A DNA stretch of 64,000 nucleotides. It comes from Rebecca billardiae RCC1528 (taxonomy: Eukaryota; Haptophyta). Positions 34,979-44,238 of the stretch are shown here, in pieces. The position numbers and the translations under genes were made by a program. Under the pieces are notes generated by a model. It was not told the origin of the DNA, made no database searches, and worked only from the letters and a program-made list of their open reading frames with translations. The number at the start of each line of letters is the position of its first letter. The stretch's first letter is position 1. Location: contig OZ251224.1 of NCBI GenBank assembly GCA_965240325.2, forward strand, positions 4,092,001 through 4,156,000, read 5' to 3'.

Positions 34979-35846
34979 TATATCAGAAAGATGCAGACGC
35001 CTTTGTCCTATTCGAGTTCGATTTCTTCTATTACTTACTATCCAAGGATTAAGGAGCAGTACAAACGCAATCATGAGCAGCGATATCGCTGAGTCAAATG
35101 CGGATTTCACGCCTAAATCCACCTACAAAAATCCCCCAAATCCTGCGCGCATCCTCTTTTTTGATTTTGCGGAGCACGTGCGCCGCCCCCCCCGGCTTTC
35201 GCTCACGCTCAGACCTTTCGGGGGGGCCGTGCGCCATCATACTGTACAAGTACTGTGACTGTCGCCGTCGGCGACGGCTTCATCCGCTTCACGGGCGGTG
35301 AGCCCGCGGCCTGACAGTAGTGACACTGAGTCACTGGCATCACTGACAGTTTGAGCAGTTGGCAGCGAGCCGCCGTCAATCTCGCCGGCGCCGTACTGCC
35401 TGAGCCGCCGTCAATCTCGCCGGCGCCGTACTGCCTGAGCCGTGTATAGCAGTTCCTATAGCAGCAGTTAGAGGACGATATGATGCAGCACTGTGCGGTC
35501 TCCGCTTATTGACTCTTATTATTAGCTTATTCTCATCCAGCTACTAGACAATAATAATGATTCTAGTCGCGCGTCTAAGTAGTAAGCAGTAGTCGTCGAC
35601 AGTCGTGAACGTACGTCTGTAGACGACTGTAGCAGGCAGTAGCCCGCACTCCGTCAACGGTACAGATGACTACACGCGGCCGGAGTTATCGTAGTACTGG
35701 CTACTGCGCGTAGGCTACCGCGCCGATATGATATACTGACTCCGCGTATACCGCCGGAGTCACGGTATGACGGTATAGTCAGGCTAGATAGCAGTCGCGC
35801 GTATACGTTTTTACTGATGGCATCATCAGCACTGATCATGAAGTCA
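34979..35846. other. Intergenic region with a small tandem duplication
   Basis: 3' flank of the EF-hand/WD40 gene. Contains the 35-bp duplication at 35367-35436 and AT-rich, palindrome-rich sequence at 35690-35800. No gene supported. Confidence 0.6.
35367..35436. repeat. Two exact 35-bp tandem copies
   Basis: GAGCCGCCGTCAATCTCGCC... occurs twice head to tail without mismatch, followed by a partial GAGCC. Confidence 0.9.
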
Positions 35847-38800
35847 TCAGAGCTCAGGCAGCGAGCGCCTGGGCCTATAGTCAGACGCCCGACGACTGCC
35901 GGCGCCAGCGCTCGAGGGGACGCGCTCGGCCCTGCTGCCAGCCGCCATCTCTGCCGCAGCCGCCGCGCGCTCGACCGCGTCGCGACTGCGCCTGCGCGCA
36001 GCGTGCGCGCCGCCCGCGCCGCCACCCGGCCCACCCGCAGCTGCTGCCGCGCCGCCGGCGACGGCGGCTGCGGCGCCCCTGCCGAGCGCAGCGGCGCCCC
36101 CCGAGCGGCGCAGGGCCGCGCGCGCACCGGCCGTCGGCTGCTGCTCCGCGCGCGCCGGCTCTCGCGCGGCCTTCCTCGCCTCCTTCGCCGAGTCGAAGAG
36201 CGCGGGCAGCAGCCGCTCTGAGCGGCTGTTCCAAGGGCGGTGCGTGCGCACGCGCGCGTTCAGGCCGTGCGCCGAGACCTCGGCGACGACCGCGCGCACG
36301 CGCTCGGCCTCCCTGCGCTCCTGCGCCTCCGTGTCCAGCCTGAGAAGCCACGCCTCGCCCTCGTCGAGCTGCACCACCTCGCGCTCGTCCGCGGGCGGCG
36401 CGTCGGGCTCGCCGAGGGCGTCGGCCGAGTTGAGTGCAAGCACCCCCACCAGCCGCGCCGCGCCGCCCGCCGGCCCGCCGCCGCCGCCGCCGCCCTCCTC
36501 GCCGCCGCCGCCGCCGTCGGCGTCGTCGGCCGCGGTCGCCCAGAGCCGCGCCTCGCCGTGCGCAGAGCCGGTGAGGAGCAGCGGCGGCGCCTGCGCGTCG
36601 GAGGACGCGTCGATCGTCATCAGCGTGATCGCCGCGTGGTGTGCGCGCCACGACGCGCGCGGCGCCAGCCCGACCGGCTCCTCGTCCACAAGCTGCAGGC
36701 GCGCGCGCGCGGCGCGGGGCGCGGCGCGGGGCGCGGCGCGTGTTGGGGCGCGCGCGGCGTGAGCGCGCGCGGGGGCGCGCGCGGCGTGAGCGCGCGCGCT
36801 CGAGGCCGGGGCGCGGCGGTGGCGCGGCGGCGCGGCGCCCGCGCGCACCTCCACCTGCCACGCGCCGACGCTGCCGCGCTCGTCGCCGATGTACAGCATC
36901 CGCTCGCGCGGCTCGTAGGCAAAGGCTTGCACCTCGGCCGAGCGCGAAAGGCGCTCGGCGGCGGCGGCCGCGCTCGGCCGCGCGTCGGGCGGGGCGAGGC
37001 CGAACGCGTCGCCGCGCGGCGGCGCGTCGGCGGTGCGCCAGACGAAGCGCGGGGCGTACTTGCTCGCGGCGGGCGGCAGCGCCCACGCCACCAGCCGCGA
37101 GCTCGCGTCGAGCGAGAAGAGCGTGAGCACGCCGTCAGCGAACGCGAGTGTGGTCACCTCGGTGCCGTCGTGAGGCCCCGTGCACACGGCCTCCCGCCGC
37201 CCCTGCAGCGAGTTCCAAACGAGCACGGCGCCGCCCGCGGTGCCGGCGGCGACGAGCTCGCCCGAGGCGGAGAGCGCGAGGCTGGTGAGCTCGGCCGTCT
37301 TCCCCGCCGGCGGCGTGAAACGCGCCGCCTTGTCCGCGTGCAGCGGCTGGCCCGGCGCGGTGTTGGGGATGACTGCGACCGAGCCGTCCCACGAGCCAGT
37401 TACGATGGCGCGCAGCCGCGCCGAGATCGAGACAGAGACGATCTCGGAGGTGTGCGGCCGCGCCTCGCGGAGGAGCGAGCCCGAGAGGAAGGAGAACTCG
37501 CGCAGCGCGCCCGCGTGGTCGCCGATCAGGAACCGCCGCTCCGACGAGCTCAGCGCGAACGCCGTGATCGACGTCTCTGTCAGCTTGGAGTAGGCGCGCA
37601 GCGGCTCGCCGCTGGTTGCGTCCCACGTGCGCACCGCCGCCGCCGTCACCGTCACGAGGTCGAGCGAGGCGGGGATCACGACGATCGAGATGATGGCGGA
37701 GTCGTCGGGCTCGTCGCCCTGCGCGCCGTGCGCGCCGCCCGGCGGCGGCGCGCGCGGCGCGCGCGGCGGCGAGTACGGCGGGCTCGCCGCGTCGTCGGCG
37801 GCGGCGCCGCCGCCGCCCGAGCGCGGCCGCGCGCGCCTCAGCCCTGTGGGCGCAAACATCCACATCTCGGTGCCCTTGGCGGGGGCGACGATGATGCGGT
37901 CGGTGGAGCCGCGCTCGAGCGCGAAGCCCGCGACGAGCGCGCCGTCGCGGTCGCGCGGGTCGTCGAACGCCGACGGCGCGCGCTCGCGCCGCCCCTCCTT
38001 GCGCTCGCGCTCGCTCACGCGCACCACCACCGCGCGCGTGACGGCGTGAGGCGCCAGCCCGGCGACCTGGCCGGCGCGCGCGGGCGCGTCCTCGGCGCCG
38101 TCGAGGCGGAACTCCTGCACGACGCGGAGCGAGCGGAGCGAGACGACGCGGAAGCTGCCCTCCACGTCGCCCGTCACGAACACCGCGCCGTGCGCCTCCC
38201 CCGCGCTCGCGTCGGGCAGCCCGATCCCGACGACGCTCGCACCAAAGCCGTCGAGCCGCGCGACCGGCGCGCCGCTCGGCATAAAGATGTTCCAAGCGCA
38301 CACCATCCGGTCGAGGCCGGCGGAGATGAGCAGGTTGCGCGAGCGCGCGTGCACGAGCGCGGTGATCCCGCCCGAGTGCCCGCGCAGCGCGCGCTTGTGC
38401 CCGCCGTGCGCGTGCCACACGTGCAGCTCCCCGGACAGCGAGCCGGACACGAGCAGCTCAAGCTCTGCGACCACGACCGGCACCAGGCAGGTCACGGGCG
38501 CGCCGCCCGCGCCGCCGCCGCGCTTCTCGGCGGCGGCGTCGGCGCCGACGGAGGCCTCCTTGGCCTGCGCCCAGCCGGTGGCGGCGCGCCAGAGCACGAT
38601 CGTGCCGCCCGCCGTGCCGCCCGCCAGCACGTCCGCGCGGCCGCACCACGCGAGCGCGATGGTGGGGTGGCGGCCGCTCATCCCGATCCGCTTGTGGGGT
38701 GCGTACTGCCGCGCGCCGTCCCACAGCTGCACCCACTGCCCGACGAACGAGCCGGCGAGCAGCTTGTGCGCCGCGATGTACGCGGCGTCGGTGAGCACGA

Positions 38801-39398
38801 ACGGCGGCGAGTCCAGCGCGCGCGTGAACGCCAGCCCGCGCGGCGTCGGCGCGTACAGCCGCAGGTGCACCGCGTGGCCGTGCCGCTCGCACAGCAGGTA
38901 GCGGTCGACCGGCGGCTCGAGGTGCACGAGCTTGAGCACGGAGATCTGCACGTTGCCCTCGCCGAGCTTGCGCGCCCGCGACTCGGGGAGGTCCGCGCCC
39001 GCGCGGCTGCCCACGTCCGTCGTCGGCGGGTACGCCGGCGTGTACAGCGCGAGGTTGATCGCCGACTGCTGCGCCTGCGTGAACGAGACGCTCGTGTGCG
39101 CGAGGAACGACGAGAAGGCCGCCCAGCCGACCAGGCCGTCGCCCGCGGTGTCGAGGTCGTTCCAGCACTCGAGCATGCCGCGCAGCACCTCCTCCTCCGA
39201 GAAGCCCGCCGCGTCGCCCCCGAGCGAGCCCGTGCGCGAGAGCAGGTACAGAAAGTCGGTGCGCGAGACGCGGCCGCCGCACGCGAGCCACTCCGCCTTG
39301 AGCCGCTTCAGCCGCGCCGCGTCGAGGTGCGTGATCAGCGCGCGCGCGGCGTGCACGCTCGCCGCGGTCTTCGCCGTCGCATGCCCCTCCGCCTCCAT
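35847..39398 (-). CDS. EF-hand and WD40 repeat protein (WDR49/WDR64/CFAP337-like)
   Basis: Starts at the ATG at 39398. Two exons inferred, 39398-36849 and 36692-35847, joined across a 156-nt GTGCGC...CTGCAG intron that turns WQVE into LVDEEPVG; 1,131 aa in all. An N-terminal EF-hand region has one degenerate loop (DTAGDGLVGWAAF, residues 83-95, with Ala at two calcium-ligand positions). At least ten WD40-type units follow (examples LLVSGSLSGELHVWH, LISAGLDRMVCAWN, IVTGSWDGSVAV, LYIGDERGSVGAWQV, LLTGSAHGEARLW). EF-hand plus double propeller is the plan of WDR49/WDR64 and the ciliary protein CFAP337, so a flagellar role is plausible beside the dynein and CCDC17-like genes here. The final ~150 residues are Ala/Arg/Gly-rich and basic. 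Confidence 0.8.
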   Translation of the reverse strand: MEAEGHATAKTAASVHAARALITHLDAARLKRLKAEWLACGGRVSRTDFLYLLSRTGSLGGDAAGFSEEEVLRGMLECWNDLDTAGDGLVGWAAFSSFLAHTSVSFTQAQQSAINLALYTPAYPPTTDVGSRAGADLPESRARKLGEGNVQISVLKLVHLEPPVDRYLLCERHGHAVHLRLYAPTPRGLAFTRALDSPPFVLTDAAYIAAHKLLAGSFVGQWVQLWDGARQYAPHKRIGMSGRHPTIALAWCGRADVLAGGTAGGTIVLWRAATGWAQAKEASVGADAAAEKRGGGAGGAPVTCLVPVVVAELELLVSGSLSGELHVWHAHGGHKRALRGHSGGITALVHARSRNLLISAGLDRMVCAWNIFMPSGAPVARLDGFGASVVGIGLPDASAGEAHGAVFVTGDVEGSFRVVSLRSLRVVQEFRLDGAEDAPARAGQVAGLAPHAVTRAVVVRVSERERKEGRRERAPSAFDDPRDRDGALVAGFALERGSTDRIIVAPAKGTEMWMFAPTGLRRARPRSGGGGAAADDAASPPYSPPRAPRAPPPGGAHGAQGDEPDDSAIISIVVIPASLDLVTVTAAAVRTWDATSGEPLRAYSKLTETSITAFALSSSERRFLIGDHAGALREFSFLSGSLLREARPHTSEIVSVSISARLRAIVTGSWDGSVAVIPNTAPGQPLHADKAARFTPPAGKTAELTSLALSASGELVAAGTAGGAVLVWNSLQGRREAVCTGPHDGTEVTTLAFADGVLTLFSLDASSRLVAWALPPAASKYAPRFVWRTADAPPRGDAFGLAPPDARPSAAAAAERLSRSAEVQAFAYEPRERMLYIGDERGSVGAWQVEVRAGAAPPRHRRAPASSARAHAARAPARAHAARAPTRAAPRAAPRAARARLQLVDEEPVGLAPRASWRAHHAAITLMTIDASSDAQAPPLLLTGSAHGEARLWATAADDADGGGGGEEGGGGGGGPAGGAARLVGVLALNSADALGEPDAPPADEREVVQLDEGEAWLLRLDTEAQERREAERVRAVVAEVSAHGLNARVRTHRPWNSRSERLLPALFDSAKEARKAAREPARAEQQPTAGARAALRRSGGAAALGRGAAAAVAGGAAAAAGGPGGGAGGAHAARRRSRDAVERAAAAAEMAAGSRAERVPSSAGAGSRRASDYRPRRSLPEL

Positions 39399-39680
39399 GC
39401 ACGACGCCGGGCGCGACGCCGCCGCTGCGCGGAAGCCCGACTCACGCGCGGGAGCTCGCGCTGCTCGCGCGCAATGCCAGCCGCATCGATGGCGGGCTGT
39501 GCACTCACTGCCACTGGTAACGGCGCGTGAGCCATCGAAACGGCCGCACCGGACTCACCGGGCCTTCCGTTCTTCACCACCTATCCTGCTATCCATCTGT
39601 ACAGTCATCCTCCGCGCTGCATTTCGGCATGGCGGCCGAGGCGTGAGCCTCTGCAGCAAGCGAAAAGCCCTTCGACCGCG
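39399..39680. promoter_or_regulatory. Putative bidirectional promoter
   Basis: 282 bp between divergent start codons of the EF-hand/WD40 gene (39398) and the acylated orphan (39681). No motif assigned; inferred from layout. Confidence 0.35.
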
Positions 39681-41024
39681 ATGGGGGTGTGCGCGTCGAC
39701 CGCCGCGGCCCCAGCGGCGCGGCTCTCGAGCTTTCCCCCCGGCACGCTCGCGGGCAGGGCAGACGGCGCCGACTCCGACGCGGACGGCGCATCTGAGCAC
39801 GGCTCTGAGCCCGAGTGGCTGGACGTGGGGCTGGTGAACGCCTTCGACGACCCGCCGCCGCCGAGCGCGGAGGAGGACGCAGAGGACGTCGCGGGTACGT
39901 TCAGGCCCAGCGGTGGCGGCTGGCGCCACGCACTGCCGCACGCGGGCGCGTACACGCCGGTGCAGTGGACGCGCGCGCCGCCGTGCGCATGCGTGGACTG
40001 GGCGGGCAAGCGCAGCGAGCTGTGCTGCTGCGCGCTGCCCGCCGCGTTCGCGTGCGTCGCGGCGTGCGCCGGCGTGACGCGCCCGGGCGCGCGCGCGCAG
40101 CTCCTCCGCGTCGGCGAGCCCGCGTGGCACGACGCGCTCGCCGCGCACCTCTGGCTGCACCGCGGCTCCGACTGCCCGCTCGACCTGCGCGGCTGGTGGT
40201 GGGTCGATGGCGAGCTGGCGCGCAGCGGCGAGCTCGTCTCGTTCGATGGCGCGCGCTGGGCCGCCGAGCAGGGCGGGCGCGTGACGTGCACGCTCGACGG
40301 CGGCGTCGCCACACCGCGCGAGCACACCCTCGCCGGCTACGCGCGCGCCGCCGCCGCGCTGCTCGGCGCGCGCGGGCGGCGCACGTGGGAGTGGGAGCGC
40401 CCCGCCCCCCTGAGCGGTGGCGGCGGTGGCGGCGGCGGCGGCTACGAGCGCGCGTTCGAGCAGCCGGGCGCGGTGTGGCTCTTCCGCACCGCGGCGGACG
40501 AGTTCAGAGTCGTGGAGTTCGACGACGAGTGCGGCGCGACCAACGCGCTGCGCGCCATGTATCGACTGCGCCGCGTCATGCGCCCGCGCGCGCGCGCCAG
40601 GGCGGGCGGCGCGCCCTCCGACGCCGACGCCGCCAGTGGCTCGGGCTGGCGCGTGCGCAAGCTGGCCGCGCTGGCCGAGTACGTTGCGCGCGCGCGCGCG
40701 CCGCCGCCGCACGAGCCGCACGAGCTCCTCGGGCGCTGCTGCGGCTGGGCAGGCGCGCCCACCTACGGCTGCGGCGTCGGCGCGGCCGAGCGCGTCGACA
40801 ACGCCGTCGTGCCGCTCAACCCGCTCGCGCACGTGATGTGGCGGCAGGGCGAGGCCGCCGTCGGAGCCGGTGGCGGCCGGCGTAGGCTGCAGTCTGACAA
40901 AGGCACCGGTGCTGCTGCCGCCGATGACGACGATGACGACGAGCACGCTGCACCAGCAATGCCGGGACGACAGGGCACTACGACTCTGAGAGACTACGAC
41001 GCTTCGAGTGGTACGTACTCGTAG
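39681..41024 (+). CDS. Orphan protein with N-terminal myristoylation/palmitoylation signal
   Basis: A 447-residue single-exon frame. The N-terminus MGVCAS has Gly2, Cys4 and Ser6, the classic dual-acylation pattern that anchors proteins to the plasma or flagellar membrane. A middle region of about 250 residues is Trp- and Cys-rich (SELCCCALPAAFACVAACAG; LDLRGWWWVDGELA; a CGWAGAPTYGCG motif near the end) and looks folded. A short poly-Asp stretch sits near the C-terminus. No known domain is recognised. Codon composition matches neighbouring genes, so I regard it as real, probably lineage-specific. Confidence 0.6.
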   Translation: MGVCASTAAAPAARLSSFPPGTLAGRADGADSDADGASEHGSEPEWLDVGLVNAFDDPPPPSAEEDAEDVAGTFRPSGGGWRHALPHAGAYTPVQWTRAPPCACVDWAGKRSELCCCALPAAFACVAACAGVTRPGARAQLLRVGEPAWHDALAAHLWLHRGSDCPLDLRGWWWVDGELARSGELVSFDGARWAAEQGGRVTCTLDGGVATPREHTLAGYARAAAALLGARGRRTWEWERPAPLSGGGGGGGGGYERAFEQPGAVWLFRTAADEFRVVEFDDECGATNALRAMYRLRRVMRPRARARAGGAPSDADAASGSGWRVRKLAALAEYVARARAPPPHEPHELLGRCCGWAGAPTYGCGVGAAERVDNAVVPLNPLAHVMWRQGEAAVGAGGGRRRLQSDKGTGAAAADDDDDDEHAAPAMPGRQGTTTLRDYDASSGTYS

Positions 41025-41166
41025 GCGTAGCCGTTAGGCCCGTTAGCTACAGACAGTATTCAGTAGTAAGCTACTACATCATCGTCAGATGTATGTCCGG
41101 GGCTGCGCGAATGAAGCGTCACGCGGATATAATAGCATATATATTTTATTAAATAAATAAATAATT
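41025..41166. other. AT-rich 3' flank of the orphan gene
   Basis: Ends in TATATATTTTATTAAATAAATAAATAATT immediately before element B. Could hold the polyadenylation region of the orphan gene. Confidence 0.5.
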
Positions 41167-41509
41167 ATGGCCCGCGGTGCAGGGCGGAGCGCGCAGCGTG
41201 GAGCCCGCACCAGCGGGCCCGAACCACGTTTCAAAAAGATCTTTTATCAAGAAAAAGGGACGCGGGGGCCGATTTTTAGGGCTGGCGGAGACCGAGTTTT
41301 GATTTTTGAGACCCTCTCTACACACGCATCACGGAGAAAAAAACCGCGCCCACGAGATTCCCCTAATCAATCGTGGACGGCCGGGCGTGAGAGTTCACTT
41401 CTGTGTGAAGTAGGACGGTTACAAGTCCAATACGTAAGCGTCAGCTTCTTTGAGGCTATTTTTGCACGTCCTTACGGGATCAGCGAAGTAACCAACCGAT
41501 ATATATTGG

Positions 41510-41676
41510 CTTCGTCGGGGTCGTATTCACTACTGGAGAACATTTGCACCGCGCTTCGTATTCATGTGTATGGTTCACGCAGGCATAAAATCGCTTCGTC
41601 GGGGTCGTATCCACTATACTGGAGAACATCATTTGCACCGCTTCGTTTTCATACATTATAATGTATATGGTTCATG
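41510..41676. repeat. Imperfect ~80-bp tandem duplication
   Basis: TTCGTCGGGGTCGTAT(T/C)CACTA..CTGGAGAACAT..TTTGCACCGC..TTCGT occurs at 41510-41579 and again at 41594-41676 with small indels, each followed by TGTATATGGTTCA or a close variant. Confidence 0.8.
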
Positions 41677-41859
41677 GACTGCTACGGGGTCGAGCAGAAT
41701 ATCATCGATATTCATCAGGCGCACGTGTGCGTATTCATCATCAGCCTTCGGGAATTGGGAGTAGCTATTGGCCTTTTATTTGCCCTCTGGCGAGCCAGTT
41801 GTGCGCACTTGAGCAGGCCTTGAGCAGGCTCGAGGCCACTTTTTTGCGCTCACGTGGAC

Positions 41860-42830
41860 ATGATGCCGAGCACGTCAGCTGGCGACGCCGACGAGGACCG
41901 CGCTCGCCGCGTATTGAACGTGCTGCTCGAATCCGGGGCAGTGAAGAAGGTGGCTAAGAGCACGCTCCAGAGCATCGCTGCTGCCATCTCAGTCGTGAGG
42001 CACAAGCAGGACGTGCCCTCTGCGGCGGTGAAGTACAACGTGCCCAAATGGTCGATCTACAACTTCGTTCGCAAGGTCCGCACCGTGCTGGATGACGAGG
42101 GCGCAATCGGCAGGGGGAGCGCGACGCGACTGATCACCGACTTCACCACGCGCCCCGCAGGCCAGCTCCCTCCCTCCTCCTCACCCGGCCCAACAGCTGG
42201 CAGCCGCTTTGCGGCACTCGCCGCGCTCGACGGGGAAATGCCCGCTGCAGAGAAAGCACAGCCGCAGCGGGGGCGCCCGGCCGGCTCGCTCAGCCTGCTG
42301 GGCACGCTCAACCTAGGCGTCACGTGCTACCTCGGCTCGCTGCTGGCGGCGCTGCTCGCGTGCCCTTCCATCGTCTCGCTCGCCACATCTGCCGCGGCTG
42401 AGCAGTCCACCAACCCCATCGTGTCCCGAGCATGCGCTCGCTGGCGCTCGCGCATGTCAACTGCGAGTGGCCCAGCGAGGTGGGGCCGACGCGTAGCTTG
42501 CTCGAGCCGCTCCACGACGCGATCGCGGAGGTCTGTCGGTGGACAACGGCGTTTGGGCAGCAGCAGCAGGACGCGTGCGAGGTGCTGTACAAAATCATGG
42601 AGGCCCTGGCTGGCTGCGACGAGGCGTGCTCATACCTTGGCTTGCTCGAGTGCCTCGGTCAGCTGGCGAGCGAGCAGCCCTCGCAGCAGCAGCGCGTGCC
42701 GACGCCGACGATCTCGCAGCAGCAGCGCGTGCCGACGATCTCAGTCGGCCATGACTTCGACTGTACACAATCGGCGCCTCGCCGGCGGCTGCGATGGGCC
42801 CGCCCGGCCGCGCGGCGGGCTGCGGCGCGC
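41860..42830 (+). pseudogene. Truncated HTH-(psq-like)/ubiquitin-specific protease gene, frameshifted
   Basis: From the ATG at 41860 the frame encodes a helix-turn-helix of the pipsqueak type (PSAAVKYNVPKWSIYNFVRK) and, after a linker, a USP cysteine box, LGTLNLGVTCYLGSLLAALL, with the catalytic Cys in place. Around 42420-42432 the frame must shift to continue into MRSLALAHVNCEWPSEVG and the second USP signature FGQQQQDACEVLYKIME (QQDA-x-E motif). Downstream the sequence dissolves into Gln/Arg repeats and the right end of element B; no His box of the protease is present. USPs remove ubiquitin from proteins; this copy should be inactive unless the frameshift is an error and the rest lies elsewhere. 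Confidence 0.6.
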
Positions 42831-42971
42831 CGCTGGAGTCTACTCGCTGCCGGGCTCGCGGCCGGGCGGGCCCACTCTCGATCGCGACGGAGGGTGCGAC
42901 GGAGGGTGCACCGCCACCGCGGGCCCCGAACTACGTTCGTTCTACGGAAAAGGACCGCGGAACGCGGTCAT

Positions 42972-43273
42972 AATGGTTAATTATATATGGTTAATTAAAA
43001 TAGGCTGCATTCACACTGTCAGCAGGATTCTGTCGTCGTGACGAGCCCGTCGTGCGCACAGTGACGATCATTGAGACTGACGACATCGCCGTGATCATCG
43101 TGATCAATGACGATGGGATCATCAGGGACGATGGCGCGTCCGGGCTGCTCGTCTCTGCAGTAGACTCAGTGCTGACCACCGTGCCAAAACGGCGCCGATC
43201 GCGGCTGCCAGGATGACGGCGAGGATGACGTCGACTTGCACATGAGGAACGCCGCGGCCTCTACAAGCCGCAC
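42972..43273. other. Short spacer downstream of the STING-like gene
   Basis: AT-rich next to element B, then palindromic GATCATC-type sequence. 3' flank of the minus-strand STING-like gene. No gene seen. Confidence 0.5.
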
Positions 43274-44155
43274 TCACGCGTCGAGCTGCTCCCCGAGCGA
43301 GCCGAGCGCGGCGGCGAGGTCGAAGGGTAGCGGCGGCACTGAGACAAGCCGCACGTGCGCGCGTGTCGCGGGGTGGCGAGCGCACAGACGTCCGAGCTCG
43401 GAGGCGAAGGTCTCGACGGCCTTCGCCTCGTCGCTGCCCGCCGAAGGGGCGGTTGGCTGGTCGCGCGCCATGTACCCGATGGTGGACACGATGGTCGGCA
43501 CGTCGAAGACGATGGCAGACCTCTGCTGCTGCGCGGGCGGGTACAGGTGGGCAAAGAGCGGGCGGCGCTCCGCGCCAGCCGCCTTCACCTCGGGCTCGAC
43601 GGCGCAGATGGTGCCCGCCCGCATGGCCGCCGTGAGCAGGGCCTTTGCGTCCGACTCAGGCGCATCGGGTGGGAGCGCGGGGCCACGTGGGACGAGCACG
43701 TGCAGCCGCGGGGAGGCGGGCGCGCCGGCGAGCGAGACGCGTGCAGTCTCGAACACGCCGCGCTGGCGCTCGACACGCAGCCGCACAGCCACGCTGCCGC
43801 CGTCGCCCGGGCTCGCGTCGTCGTCGGCCCCGCTCTGGCGCAGGCTCGCCGCGAACGGCAGGACAAAGTTGTAAAAGTACGCGAGCGCCAGGCCTTTCGC
43901 GAGCGCGCGCTGCTCCCTCGCCGCCTGTGTCGCGCGGCTCGTGAGCACGCCGAGTGTGAGGAGCGCCGAGCCGAATGCCGCGGTGCGCAGGTTCGAAGCG
44001 ACGACGTTTGGGGCGCGTGCGCCGGCCAGAATCAGCGCCACGATAAGGGCCGCCCCGAGGGTGCCAGTCATGCCGCCTGCGGACGCGCCCGGCCAGGCGG
44101 CGCGCCTGTCGTGCGAGGAGAGGAGCCTCACATCGGCCACACGGACGTCCGCCAT
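43274..44155 (-). CDS. STING-like protein, two-helix form
   Basis: A 293-residue protein from the ATG at 44155. Two hydrophobic helices (about 29-47 and 57-74) precede a cytosolic domain. The domain opens GLALAYFYNFVLP (88-100), equivalent to GLAWSYYIGYL of animal STING with the first Tyr kept and Phe at the Tyr167 position. It continues with the strand RLHVLVP (150-156), the motif VFDVPTIVSTIGYM (216-229) and a closing helix plus strand ETFASELGRLC...HVRLVSVP. This is the element order of the STING cyclic-dinucleotide-binding domain; the F-D-x-P-T motif fits bacterial-type STINGs as I remember them. It shares the whole domain plan with its divergent neighbour, so the two are paralogues. No C-terminal TBK1/IRF tail. 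Ligand and output are unknown. The upstream extension of the frame to 44425 overlaps the neighbour and is not used. Confidence 0.65.
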   Translation of the reverse strand: MADVRVADVRLLSSHDRRAAWPGASAGGMTGTLGAALIVALILAGARAPNVVASNLRTAAFGSALLTLGVLTSRATQAAREQRALAKGLALAYFYNFVLPFAASLRQSGADDDASPGDGGSVAVRLRVERQRGVFETARVSLAGAPASPRLHVLVPRGPALPPDAPESDAKALLTAAMRAGTICAVEPEVKAAGAERRPLFAHLYPPAQQQRSAIVFDVPTIVSTIGYMARDQPTAPSAGSDEAKAVETFASELGRLCARHPATRAHVRLVSVPPLPFDLAAALGSLGEQLDA

Positions 44156-44238
44156 CTTTGGTCGCTCGTCCCGGCGCAACAGCAAAGTCGAACCTTTAGT
44201 TGGGCCGTGATCAACCAGCGATCCGTTTTCTGAAAAGA
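44156..44238. promoter_or_regulatory. Putative shared promoter of the STING-like pair
   Basis: Only 83 bp separates the two divergent start codons (179 bp if the plus gene starts at the second Met, 44335). Transcription of both genes is probably driven from the same nucleosome-free region, implying co-expression. Confidence 0.4.

Larger units (their letters stand above)
41167..42971 (+). mobile_element. Hairpin-ended mobile element B with captured HTH-USP sequence
   Basis: Left end ATGGCCCGCGGTGCAGGGCG at 41167 and the following ~185 bp match element A. The right end, GCACCGCCACCGCGGGCCCC..AACTACGTTCGTTCT..GGAAAAG plus stem-loop 42953-42969 and AT, matches copies at 26925, 34915 and 53912. 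Inside are a tandem duplication (41510-41676) and a broken gene (41860-42830). Whether the gene belongs to the element or was captured is unknown. Confidence 0.6.

Noticed and set aside
36240-39530. A 1,096-codon plus-strand frame
   Set aside because: Antisense of the EF-hand/WD40 gene; Arg/His-rich and motif-free.
26977-42969. Near-equal 7,983 and 7,993 bp spacing of hairpin copies 1-3
   Set aside because: Intervening sequences are unrelated genes, so there is no large tandem duplication; the spacing is probably coincidence.
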